A program made the position numbers and the translations under genes. From an uncultured Lachnospiraceae bacterium (GTDB taxonomy: Bacteria; Bacillota_A; Clostridia; Lachnospirales; Lachnospiraceae), in assembly GCA_902780985.1 (NCBI GenBank), contig CACZHN010000044.1:1-13539 (forward strand): 13,539 nucleotides of DNA. Direction: 5' to 3'. Shown here piece by piece: positions 1 through 6,943 of the stretch (positions are counted from its first letter, which is position 1; each line of letters opens with the position of its first letter). The notes below the pieces were generated by a model that had not been told where the DNA came from, ran no database searches, and saw only the letters and a list, made by a program, of their open reading frames with translations.

Positions 1-1
1 G

Positions 2-625
2 TTCAAGAATTTCTTTGAAGGTAAGACTTTCAAATGCGATATCCTGCTGATTCAGCCGGAAATGGATACCATGGAAATCGCGACACCGTGGGAGAAGAAA
101 CATCATTTCTATTATAATCAGAAGATAAACTGTATGAGAGCTTCCGGTTATATGGAGCTGGGCGGAAAGAGATATGAGTTTAATCCGTCCAGAGATTTCG
201 GAACACTGGACTGGGGCCGAGGAGTCTGGACCTATGATAATACATGGTACTGGGGCTCGGGCAATACGGATCTGAACGGAAAGGCTTTCGGATTCAATAT
301 AGGTTACGGTTTCGGCAATACGGAAGCGGCTTCCGAGAATGTCATATTCTATGACGGAGTAGCGCATAAGCTGGATGACGTTACATTTCACATTCCGGAA
401 GGAAGCTACACGGATCCTTGGAAGATCACTTCCTCCGATGGGCGCTTTGAGATGGACTTCGTGCCGGTGCTTGACAGGGCCGCGAATCTTGACTATAAAG
501 TTATAGTATCCGATCAGCATCAGGTTTTCGGAAGAATGAGCGGAACGGCCGTACTGGATGACGGAACTGAACTTACGATAAAAGATGTTATGTGCTTTGC
601 CGAAAAGGTACATAACCGTTACTAA
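2..625 (+). CDS. DUF2804 family protein, C-terminal part (5' end outside window)
   Basis: The frame is open from the left edge (position 2) to a TAA at 623-625, so the gene begins upstream; the ATG at 62 is internal because the residues before it (FKNFFEGKTF...) continue without a stop. About 207 residues are visible. The stretch DWGRGVWTYDNTWYWGSG (codons about 209-262) matches the conserved core I know from DUF2804 proteins, an uncharacterised family with a lipocalin/AttH-like beta-rich fold by established knowledge. The repeated beta-strand-like pattern and the ending (TIKDVMCFAEKVHNRY) fit a complete C-terminus. No enzymatic residues can be assigned and the biochemical role is unknown. 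The following regulator starts 20 nt after the stop without a visible terminator, so the two may be co-transcribed. Confidence 0.85.
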   Translation, partial: FKNFFEGKTFKCDILLIQPEMDTMEIATPWEKKHHFYYNQKINCMRASGYMELGGKRYEFNPSRDFGTLDWGRGVWTYDNTWYWGSGNTDLNGKAFGFNIGYGFGNTEAASENVIFYDGVAHKLDDVTFHIPEGSYTDPWKITSSDGRFEMDFVPVLDRAANLDYKVIVSDQHQVFGRMSGTAVLDDGTELTIKDVMCFAEKVHNRY

Positions 626-635
626 TGAAGGTTTT

Positions 636-642
636 GGAGGGG
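636..642 (+). promoter_or_regulatory. Ribosome binding site that sets the start of the first response regulator
   Basis: GGAGGGG lies just before the ATG at 646. The in-frame upstream ATG at 625 overlaps the previous stop codon and has no such site, so 646 is preferred. Confidence 0.75.
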
Positions 643-645
643 ATT

Positions 646-1356
646 ATGCATTACAACTGTCTGATCGTGGATGACGAGGTGGATCTCGCCAAGATGACAG
701 CGGAATATTTTCAGATGTTTGATGTGAGTACGGCTTACGTTGACAGTGCTGAAGCGTGTTTTGATTTTCTGAAGGACAACACCATCGACCTGCTGCTTCT
801 GGACATCAATCTGGGAGAGGGTTCGGGATTTGAAGTCTGCAGAAAGATAAGAGAGGAATACCAGTTACCGATACTGTTTATCAGTGCCAGACAGAGCGAC
901 GATGACGTTCTGGTGGCCCTCAGTATCGGCGGCGACGATTATATAAAGAAGCCTTACAGTCTGTCGGTTCTGCTTGCGAAGGTAAGGATCAATCTGAAGA
1001 AGGTTGAGCAGATAAAGGAACTTAAGGAAAATGCATCGGCAGCCGGAGCTGTTGAAGCTAAGGATGAAGAAACGGGAAGAATGGTTCTGGATGCACCTAC
1101 CATGTCGGCGGTGCTGGACGGAAACAGAGTTATCCTCAAAGCTAAAGAGTTTGCGCTTCTGAAGTGTCTCTATGAACATAAGAATACTATAGTTACAAAG
1201 GAAAGCCTCTTCGATGAGGTATGGGGCGACAGCTTTTATTCCGACGGAACCCTGAATGTTCATATAAGAAAGCTGAGAGAGAAACTTGAGAAGGATCCGA
1301 ATAATCCGGAGATCATTAAGACCATCTGGGGAACCGGATACATCCTTGAACTGTAA
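646..1356 (+). CDS. OmpR/PhoB-family DNA-binding response regulator
   Basis: A 236-residue two-component response regulator that should bind DNA as a phosphorylated dimer. The receiver domain covers about residues 4-118: acidic pair D9/D10, phosphoacceptor D53 (in LLLLDINLG), S80 in the switch position (FISA) and K102 (KKP). A winged-helix output domain follows at about 145-233, with the family's typical ending (VHIRKLREKLE, then WGTGYILEL). Between them is a short Ala/Glu-rich linker. The start at 646 is chosen over 625 because of the GGAGGGG site. The partner kinase begins 11 nt after the stop. The receiver (ALSIGGDDYIKKPYS) resembles VanR/BceR-like regulators, and the transporter genes downstream are plausible targets; that link is inference. 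Confidence 0.95.
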   Translation: MHYNCLIVDDEVDLAKMTAEYFQMFDVSTAYVDSAEACFDFLKDNTIDLLLLDINLGEGSGFEVCRKIREEYQLPILFISARQSDDDVLVALSIGGDDYIKKPYSLSVLLAKVRINLKKVEQIKELKENASAAGAVEAKDEETGRMVLDAPTMSAVLDGNRVILKAKEFALLKCLYEHKNTIVTKESLFDEVWGDSFYSDGTLNVHIRKLREKLEKDPNNPEIIKTIWGTGYILEL

Positions 1357-1367
1357 GAGAAATCATT

Positions 1368-2654
1368 ATGAATCAGATATCCAGAATTACATTTGCATAT
1401 ACATTGCTTATGATAGCTGCATTGCTTTTCATCATTCACGGCTATCGGAAGAATGACTATAAAGGCAGGGACATTGTGTATTACAATGACTGCCTTTTAA
1501 GTATGTGCGAAGAATATGCCGCGGGAAAAAACGAGGCGGAGATAGAAGCAAAGTACGGCTGCGATATAGTGTTATCCAAGGAACTGGTAGGCATGGAAAT
1601 GACGGATTACTACATCAGCGGTGCGCTGGTGCTGGACTTTGCACCGGAAGGAGAATACATCGGCAAGGTAGTCTGGGATGACATAAACGAAAATCTGGAG
1701 CAGGTAAAGAACTACACCAGAAAGACCATTGTGATCTTCTGGGCCATAGTTCTTGCACTGGGCTACTTACTGATATGCCTGGTATGGCGTTTCCTTATCA
1801 GGCCGGTAAATGAAATGAATAAGTATGCGGCGGAGATAGCGAAGGGAAATCTGGATGTACCTCTTCCTATACATAAGCATAATCTTTTCGGTTCATTTAC
1901 CGAAAGCTTCGATATAATGAGAGAAGAGCTGAAAGCCGCAAGGGAAAGAGAGATAGAAGCGGGCATCGCAAAGAAGGAAATGGTTGCCGCTCTGAGCCAC
2001 GATATAAAAACGCCTATTGCCACAATCCAGGCTACCTGCGAAGTTCTGGATATGAAGTATAAGATCAAGCTGGATAAAGACGCGGGCGGTGACGAAAAAG
2101 ATATCAGAGATACTCTTGAAAAGGTCGAATCCATTTCAACCAAGGCGGAAACCGTAAACAGCCTTATGAACAACGTGGTTCACGCAACCCTTGAGGAACT
2201 CGACAGGATAGAAGTGAATCCGTCGGAGAATCCTTCGGGAATTATCGAAGAGTATTTCAATACAATGAAGAATACGGGAAGCGATTCGGAGATAATTTTA
2301 GAGAATCACATTCCGGAATGTCTGGTATATATCGATACCCTGAGAATGGAGCAGGTTATAGATAATGTCATCGGCAACTCCAGAAAGTACGCGGGAACGG
2401 ATATCCGCGTAAACTTCAGCACGGTTTCCGGCGGCTACGTAAAGATACGGATCAGCGACAGCGGCCCGGGCGTCAGCGAAGACGACCTTCCGCTCATCAC
2501 CGAAAAGTACTATAGAGGAAGCAAGGCCAAAGCCCGGAACGGTTACGGTCTGGGTATGTACCTTGTCAAACTCTACATGGAGAAACAGGGCGGCGGAATA
2601 GAATATTATAACGACAACGGATTCACGGTGGAACTTCTGGTAAAGAAAGTGTGA
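1368..2654 (+). CDS. Sensor histidine kinase (HAMP-HisKA-HATPase_c)
   Basis: A 428-residue membrane sensor kinase, cognate to the regulator just upstream. TM1 is at about 7-25 and TM2 at about 120-143, enclosing an extracytoplasmic region of about 90 residues with no domain I recognise. A HAMP-like linker follows (about 143-195). The phosphoacceptor is H211 in SHDIKTP, a canonical H-D-x-x-T arrangement. The ATPase domain has an N-box with N333/N337 (DNVIGNSRKYA), a G1 box DSGPGV (364-369) and a G2 box GYGLGMYL (392-399). All catalytic motifs look intact. The ribosome binding site is weak (aagaga), suggesting translation coupled to the regulator. The last codons (Lys-Val-stop) form part of the left arm of the long hairpin at 2646-2709, so the TGA stop lies inside a repeat element. 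Confidence 0.95.
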   Translation: MNQISRITFAYTLLMIAALLFIIHGYRKNDYKGRDIVYYNDCLLSMCEEYAAGKNEAEIEAKYGCDIVLSKELVGMEMTDYYISGALVLDFAPEGEYIGKVVWDDINENLEQVKNYTRKTIVIFWAIVLALGYLLICLVWRFLIRPVNEMNKYAAEIAKGNLDVPLPIHKHNLFGSFTESFDIMREELKAAREREIEAGIAKKEMVAALSHDIKTPIATIQATCEVLDMKYKIKLDKDAGGDEKDIRDTLEKVESISTKAETVNSLMNNVVHATLEELDRIEVNPSENPSGIIEEYFNTMKNTGSDSEIILENHIPECLVYIDTLRMEQVIDNVIGNSRKYAGTDIRVNFSTVSGGYVKIRISDSGPGVSEDDLPLITEKYYRGSKAKARNGYGLGMYLVKLYMEKQGGGIEYYNDNGFTVELLVKKV

Positions 2655-2709
2655 GACGTGGGGACGGAGGTTTGACTACTCAAACCTCCGTCCCCACGTC
2701 TCACACTTT
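2646..2709. repeat. Perfect 30-bp hairpin element, copy 1, containing the kinase stop codon; possible bidirectional terminator
   Basis: The left arm (2646-2675) and right arm (2680-2709) are perfect reverse complements of 30 nt, separated by the 4-nt loop CTAC. The outer module GTGAGACGTGGGGACGG (2651-2667) recurs identically at 13484-13500. The TGA at 2652-2654 inside the module ends the kinase gene. Four T residues at 2707-2710 end the right arm, so the RNA could act as a terminator, but the stem is much longer than an ordinary intrinsic terminator. GTGGGGACGG-type palindromes bring to mind REP-like elements mobilised by Y1 (RAYT/IS200-like) transposases; that assignment is inference, and no transposase gene is present here. 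Confidence 0.9.
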
Positions 2710-2792
2710 TATGACTGTGGTCACTTTTTTATTATGACCGAAAATTGTATTATCTTTTTGTAAGATAGATTTGGACCGGGAAAGGTAACGTG
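2709..2792 (+). promoter_or_regulatory. Probable regulatory region upstream of the ABC transporter operon
   Basis: An AT-rich gap of about 80 nt after the hairpin is the only sizeable space before the seven-gene run, so its promoter is probably here. TTATGAC occurs twice in direct orientation (2709-2715 and 2732-2738, 23 bp apart, about two helical turns), and GGTCA (2719-2723) is inverted against TGACC (2735-2739). Possible -10 sequences are TATTAT (2748-2753) and TAAGAT (2761-2766); neither has a good -35 at 16-18 bp, as expected for an activator-dependent promoter. The neighbouring OmpR-type regulator is a candidate binder. The GGGAAAGG ribosome binding site is at 2778-2785. Confidence 0.4.
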
Positions 2793-3953
2793 ATGAATAC
2801 AAGATTATCAGCTTGGAATTATATTCGAAATAACAAAAAGACGGCAGGAGTTCTGATTGTGGCTCTGGCGCTTTCCTTTATGGCGATATACGCGATATAC
2901 GTATTGCTGGCCACTACGATTGAAAGCTTCGAACCGGTAATGGTGGAAATGCCGAAGAAAGTAACCTACGCCTCGCTTACGGATGAGACAATAGGTGTAA
3001 AGAGGGAAGATTATGAGACGGGCGAAGAGTACAGTCTGGCCTGGAGAGACCGTAAAGATGAGATCGTCGAAAAGCTGAAGGAGCATAAAGGAATTGAAAA
3101 TGCGTATTTCACTGAGATTATTTACGCAAAGTATGAAGCGGTTCTCGGTGGATGGAATTACGAAACGCCGCTTCTGGAAGCAGAGGAAATTCCTCAGTTC
3201 CTTGAGCATACGGGAGCGAAGCTTATAGAGGGACGGATGCCCGAAGGTGACGGAGAAATTCTGGTAGATAAGATCGTAATGAAAAATCAGAACATACAGG
3301 TAGGTGACTGGTTCAGGGAAGACGTCTTCGGTGAAAGCTTTAAGATATGCGGAGTTATCGAATCGGACATTATGGTCTGTGTGGGAACTCCGATTACAGG
3401 AACCAACAGCGGCTGGTGCTATGTGATCCTCAGTGATGAAGATACATCGGATGCGAAAAAGCTCTTTAGCGATATCGGCATTCAGATTACGGATGAAGAT
3501 TCGGTTTTTGATGCAGTGTACTGCAAAGAGCAGTATGACAACGATACGAAGAACATGATCGAGTCGGTGGTAAATATACTCTATCTCGTAGTCATGATCT
3601 TCCTGGCGATATCGGTGTTTGTGGCATACATTTCCTTTATGAGAAACAGAGTAAATGAGTACTGCCTCTATTCATCCATAGGTTACAGCAGACAGAACAT
3701 CTACGGAATGATCATGAGGGAAATGATGATCATCTTCGGTATAGGAATCATAGCCGGCGCACTGCTGTCTCTCTCGGCGGCATACCTGATACACAATCTG
3801 ATCATCGAGCCGAAAGGACTTGTGGGACATATAATCTACAGCGACAGGATGTTCGGAATACTGGCGGCCTATGTGTTCATCATGGGACTGCTTCAGCTGC
3901 CGGTGCTGCTGAATATACATGACATAAAGACAATAGATGCGATAGAAGATTAA
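2793..3953 (+). CDS. FtsX-like ABC transporter permease (MacB-type half permease)
   Basis: A 386-residue inner-membrane permease with one N-terminal helix (about 18-41), a large extracytoplasmic region of about 210 residues, and three C-terminal helices (about 255-280, 307-335, 350-375). This is the MacB/LolE/FtsX topology. The segment EGRMPEGDGEILVDK is typical of the MacB periplasmic core, and the C-terminal FtsX domain carries EYCLYSSIGYSRQNIY, matched in the partner permease at 4646-5740. I chose the ATG at 2793 over the GTG at 2790 because the AAAGG site is better spaced. Transporters of this type often act as mechanotransducers, peptide or lipoprotein extruders, or antibiotic-peptide sensors; the substrate cannot be told. 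An in-frame 9-bp tandem duplication lies in TM1. Confidence 0.92.
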   Translation: MNTRLSAWNYIRNNKKTAGVLIVALALSFMAIYAIYVLLATTIESFEPVMVEMPKKVTYASLTDETIGVKREDYETGEEYSLAWRDRKDEIVEKLKEHKGIENAYFTEIIYAKYEAVLGGWNYETPLLEAEEIPQFLEHTGAKLIEGRMPEGDGEILVDKIVMKNQNIQVGDWFREDVFGESFKICGVIESDIMVCVGTPITGTNSGWCYVILSDEDTSDAKKLFSDIGIQITDEDSVFDAVYCKEQYDNDTKNMIESVVNILYLVVMIFLAISVFVAYISFMRNRVNEYCLYSSIGYSRQNIYGMIMREMMIIFGIGIIAGALLSLSAAYLIHNLIIEPKGLVGHIIYSDRMFGILAAYVFIMGLLQLPVLLNIHDIKTIDAIED

Positions 3954-3965
3954 GAGGATAAAAAT

Positions 3966-4649
3966 ATGTTTGAAGTAAAAAATATAAGCATGATCTATGA
4001 CATGAATACGGATGAGAAAATGTATGCCTTGAAGGGATTCGATCTTAACCTGCCGGATAAGGGGCTGGTGGGAATAATCGGACCTTCCGGAAGCGGCAAG
4101 AGTACTCTGATGTACTGTCTCTCCACCCTTAAGAAACCAACCGAGGGAAATGTAATCTACAACGGAACTTCCCTTACAGATGCCAATAATCACGAGAGAG
4201 AAAGACTCAGAAGAAAAGAGTTCGGCTTCATATTTCAGAAGCATTATCTGGTGCCTTATATGAGCGCATTTGATAACGTGCTTGTGGCATCGGTGGAAAA
4301 AGGAGCAGAGGTTATAAAGCGCGCGAAAGAATGCCTGTCAGACCTGGGACTTAAGGAAAGAGAATTTAAGAAGAAGCCTTCCAAGCTTTCCGGAGGCCAG
4401 TGCCAGAGAGTGGCCATAGCAAGAGCCATGATCAATAATCCGAAGGTCATCTTTGCCGATGAGCCCACCGCATCCCTTGATCATGAGAATGCATTTAACG
4501 TTATGAAGATACTTAAGAAATATTCGGAAGACAGATTGGTTCTGGTGGTAACTCATGACAGAAGCATACTCAGTGACAGCGACATGATAATAGAAATGTG
4601 GGACGGAGATATAAGCCGTAGACCCGAGAAAAAAGAGGAGATCGCATGA
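3966..4649 (+). CDS. ABC transporter ATP-binding protein (LolD/MacB-like)
   Basis: A 227-residue ATPase subunit that powers the two flanking permeases. The Walker A motif is GPSGSGKST (39-47), the Q-loop glutamine is Q91 (FIFQKHYLVPYMSAFDN, the LolD/FtsE-like form), the signature is LSGGQ (141-145), Walker B is VIFADE (161-166) with the D-loop SLD, and the switch histidine is H197 (VVTHDRS). All catalytic residues are present. Length and motifs match the LolD/MacB/FtsE class rather than importer ATPases. It starts 12 nt after the first permease with an AGAGGA site, and its TGA overlaps the next ATG (ATGA, 4646-4649), indicating translational coupling with the second permease. Confidence 0.96.
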   Translation: MFEVKNISMIYDMNTDEKMYALKGFDLNLPDKGLVGIIGPSGSGKSTLMYCLSTLKKPTEGNVIYNGTSLTDANNHERERLRRKEFGFIFQKHYLVPYMSAFDNVLVASVEKGAEVIKRAKECLSDLGLKEREFKKKPSKLSGGQCQRVAIARAMINNPKVIFADEPTASLDHENAFNVMKILKKYSEDRLVLVVTHDRSILSDSDMIIEMWDGDISRRPEKKEEIA

Positions 4650-5740
4650 AACCTTTTTCCGCACTTTATTACATAAAAGAAAATAAGAGAAAATCCTCGG
4701 TGATCATATTTATGCTGATCCTTACGACATTTATATTTCTTGCGGGAAATTACATAGACAGCGTATACTATTACTGGGATGCTTATTTGGGATATACAGA
4801 TAAGCTCTGCGTTATCACGGTTGTTTCCACAGACGAGGATTATAAAGATTTTACATCACTTTACGAAGATCTGAAAAACGATGACAGGTTTACGGTGCAG
4901 CCGAGAACCGCAAGAGGTTATCTGGGACTTCCGTGGACATGTACCTTGGGATTTGAAATGGGAACCGCAAGCATGGTATTCGATTCCGTGGATGATATGA
5001 AGGAGGCCTTCAAAATCTTCGGAGTTGACTGCGACTATACGGACTTAAAAGACTATTCCGTAGTAATGTCGGAAACTCTGGCAAAGCAGTACGGACTGAA
5101 AAAGGGCGATGTGATCGATTCATCGGTGGACAAAAATATAGACGGAGAGTATTCCCTTGACGCTCTGATAGATGATGAAAGCTTTGCACTGTACTATATC
5201 ATACCGACAGAGGAAACCGTCTTAAGAATGAATGTACTGAGTTCCGAATATACGGGACATGAACTGAGAGATGCGATAGCTTCCGTACAGGGCGACAGAA
5301 AAGCACAGGTGAGTGAGCCGGGCATTGACGAGATGGCGCGTCAGTTCACACCGTTTTTCCTGATATTCTTCAGCGGAATCATCCTTCTGTCGCTGGTACT
5401 TTCCATCGTGGTTAATTCCGTTATCACAGGACAGTATATTAAAAGAACTTACGAGTTCGGAGTATACAGAGCTATCGGAATGTCCCGGGGTGAGATATAC
5501 AGGAAATGCGCGTCTGAGATCTTAACAACGGATTTCATAGCGATACTTATGGGAGCGGCAGCCATACTGCTCTTTACATTTATGATAAACGAACTTCATT
5601 ACATACCGAAGGGAATGTACCTTCCGTATTTTTCCAAAATCGGACTGTACGGCGTACTGCTTTCCAACCTGATGGTGGTTATCCCGACTATGCTTCTGAA
5701 GGGAAGAAAGATGAGCAGGGCGGATGTTACGGAGTTTTAA
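4646..5740 (+). CDS. FtsX-like ABC transporter permease, second half permease
   Basis: A 364-residue permease with the same plan as the one at 2793-3953: one N-terminal helix (about 18-37), an extracytoplasmic region of about 195 residues, and three C-terminal helices (about 235-258, 290-312, 327-350). N-terminal residues YIKENKRKSSVIIF match YIRNNKKTAGVLIV of the first permease, and EFGVYRAIGMSRGEIY matches its EYCLYSSIGYSRQNIY. The two are therefore paralogs that probably form a heterodimer around a dimer of the ATPase encoded between them. The extracytoplasmic portions are far less alike, so the two probably contribute different surfaces. The ATG is in a 4-nt overlap with the ATPase stop. 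The following kinase frame may overlap its 3' end by 17 nt. Confidence 0.92.
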   Translation: MKPFSALYYIKENKRKSSVIIFMLILTTFIFLAGNYIDSVYYYWDAYLGYTDKLCVITVVSTDEDYKDFTSLYEDLKNDDRFTVQPRTARGYLGLPWTCTLGFEMGTASMVFDSVDDMKEAFKIFGVDCDYTDLKDYSVVMSETLAKQYGLKKGDVIDSSVDKNIDGEYSLDALIDDESFALYYIIPTEETVLRMNVLSSEYTGHELRDAIASVQGDRKAQVSEPGIDEMARQFTPFFLIFFSGIILLSLVLSIVVNSVITGQYIKRTYEFGVYRAIGMSRGEIYRKCASEILTTDFIAILMGAAAILLFTFMINELHYIPKGMYLPYFSKIGLYGVLLSNLMVVIPTMLLKGRKMSRADVTEF

Positions 5741-6941
5741 TTTAATAAAAGCGAGTGACACTATGATAAGTGTGATTATATCCAATGTGATTATATCTGT
5801 GCTTGCGATAATCTCGGCAGTATTTTCGGAATACGTATTTCCGGAGATACTGCTGGGTGGGATATTGATGATCCTTATAACCGCAGGTTACTTAACGGAT
5901 GGACACGAAAAACTGTTCAAATTCATACAGATTTTCGTGGCTGTCCTTTTTGCGTTTTTATCCGGAGGCTGGTGGGGATTTATCGCATTTGCCTGCATCA
6001 GAGAACTGAAGCTTTTAGCAGCCTGCGTCTCGGCCTGTGTGGGCTATATGATCTTTGTTTTTTATAACAGTGCGGGAGTCAGCGGATACATGGTGGCGAA
6101 AATGCTGCTCGGCATGATCATCATAGTTTCGGCAGGTCTTTCCATCGTTTTTATCAGAACCGTGATCATACGTAAAGACGAAAGGCAGCAGGAAGAAAAC
6201 CGCAGGATGATAAATAACAGCCTCAGTGAAATGCATGAGATAAAGAAGAATAAAGAACTGTCTCAGCAGAGCTTTTACATAGATAAAAATGCAAGGCTCA
6301 CGGAGAGGGAAAATATAAGCCGCAACATTCATAACAGCGTGGGTCATTCCATAACGGCGGCCATAATGACTCTGGATGCGGCGGATATGCTCTTCGATAA
6401 GAATCCGGAAGAGGCTCATAAGAGAATGAATGATGCCGCGGTGAGGATAAGAGGAAGCCTGGAATCCATAAGGAGTGCGGTAAGAGCACTGGATACGGAG
6501 GACGAAGATGTTTCGGTAAAGGACATGATGTGTTATACTGATAACATTATCGATGAATTCGTTATGGATACAAGGATCAACTGTGACAGGATATACGATA
6601 TGTATTCCGAAGATATGATGCTTCCGAAGGAACATGTGGAGTTTCTGACAGGAGCTCTCAGCGAGCTTCTGACCAACGGAGTGAAGCATGGCGGAGCCAC
6701 GGACTTTACGGTAAAGCTTTCCGGTGACTCGGCACATATCATGCTGGAAGTAAAAGATAACGGAAAAAGCAGCTTCAGTGATGAAACCCGTGATGAACTG
6801 ATAGAAAAGGGCTTCGGTCTGAAGAAGCTGGCCTCCTACGCAAAGCGCTGGGGAGGATTCGCAAGATTCGATAATGACAACGGTTTCAGTTCCGCAATAG
6901 AACTTCCTATTGCGAAGACCGATGGGATGGGAGAGGTATAG
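5724..6941 (+). CDS. Sensor histidine kinase, HisKA_3/NarL-partner type
   Basis: A 405-residue membrane kinase. The N-terminal part (about 15-148) has several hydrophobic helices with short loops, so it likely senses within the membrane or via the transporter. A coiled-coil-like region (150-195) leads to the HisKA_3 dimerisation domain with H203 (SRNIHNSVGHSI), then HATPase_c with N318 (ELLTNGVKHG), G1 box DNGKSS (345-350) and G2 box GFGLKKL (363-369). Two departures from the usual pattern are seen: Asn rather than Asp/Glu after the phosphoacceptor His, and Ser where the second G1 glycine is expected. The start is uncertain: ATG 5724 overlaps the permease by 17 nt, while ATG 5763 would avoid the overlap; neither has a strong ribosome binding site. 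Its regulator follows after 2 nt. Confidence 0.9.
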   Translation: MLRSFNLIKASDTMISVIISNVIISVLAIISAVFSEYVFPEILLGGILMILITAGYLTDGHEKLFKFIQIFVAVLFAFLSGGWWGFIAFACIRELKLLAACVSACVGYMIFVFYNSAGVSGYMVAKMLLGMIIIVSAGLSIVFIRTVIIRKDERQQEENRRMINNSLSEMHEIKKNKELSQQSFYIDKNARLTERENISRNIHNSVGHSITAAIMTLDAADMLFDKNPEEAHKRMNDAAVRIRGSLESIRSAVRALDTEDEDVSVKDMMCYTDNIIDEFVMDTRINCDRIYDMYSEDMMLPKEHVEFLTGALSELLTNGVKHGGATDFTVKLSGDSAHIMLEVKDNGKSSFSDETRDELIEKGFGLKKLASYAKRWGGFARFDNDNGFSSAIELPIAKTDGMGEV

Positions 6942-6943
6942 GT

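Noticed and set aside
625..645. Upstream ATG for the first response regulator
   Set aside because: It overlaps the previous stop and lacks a binding site; the receiver domain begins normally from the ATG at 646.
4598..4606. GTGGGACGG resembling the hairpin element core
   Set aside because: It lies in the ATPase coding sequence (Trp-Asp-Gly), lacks one G of the core and has no inverted partner.
6015..6737. Antisense open frame (240 codons) across the second kinase
   Set aside because: A shadow of a conserved kinase frame; composition is unlike a real protein and no start signals are visible.
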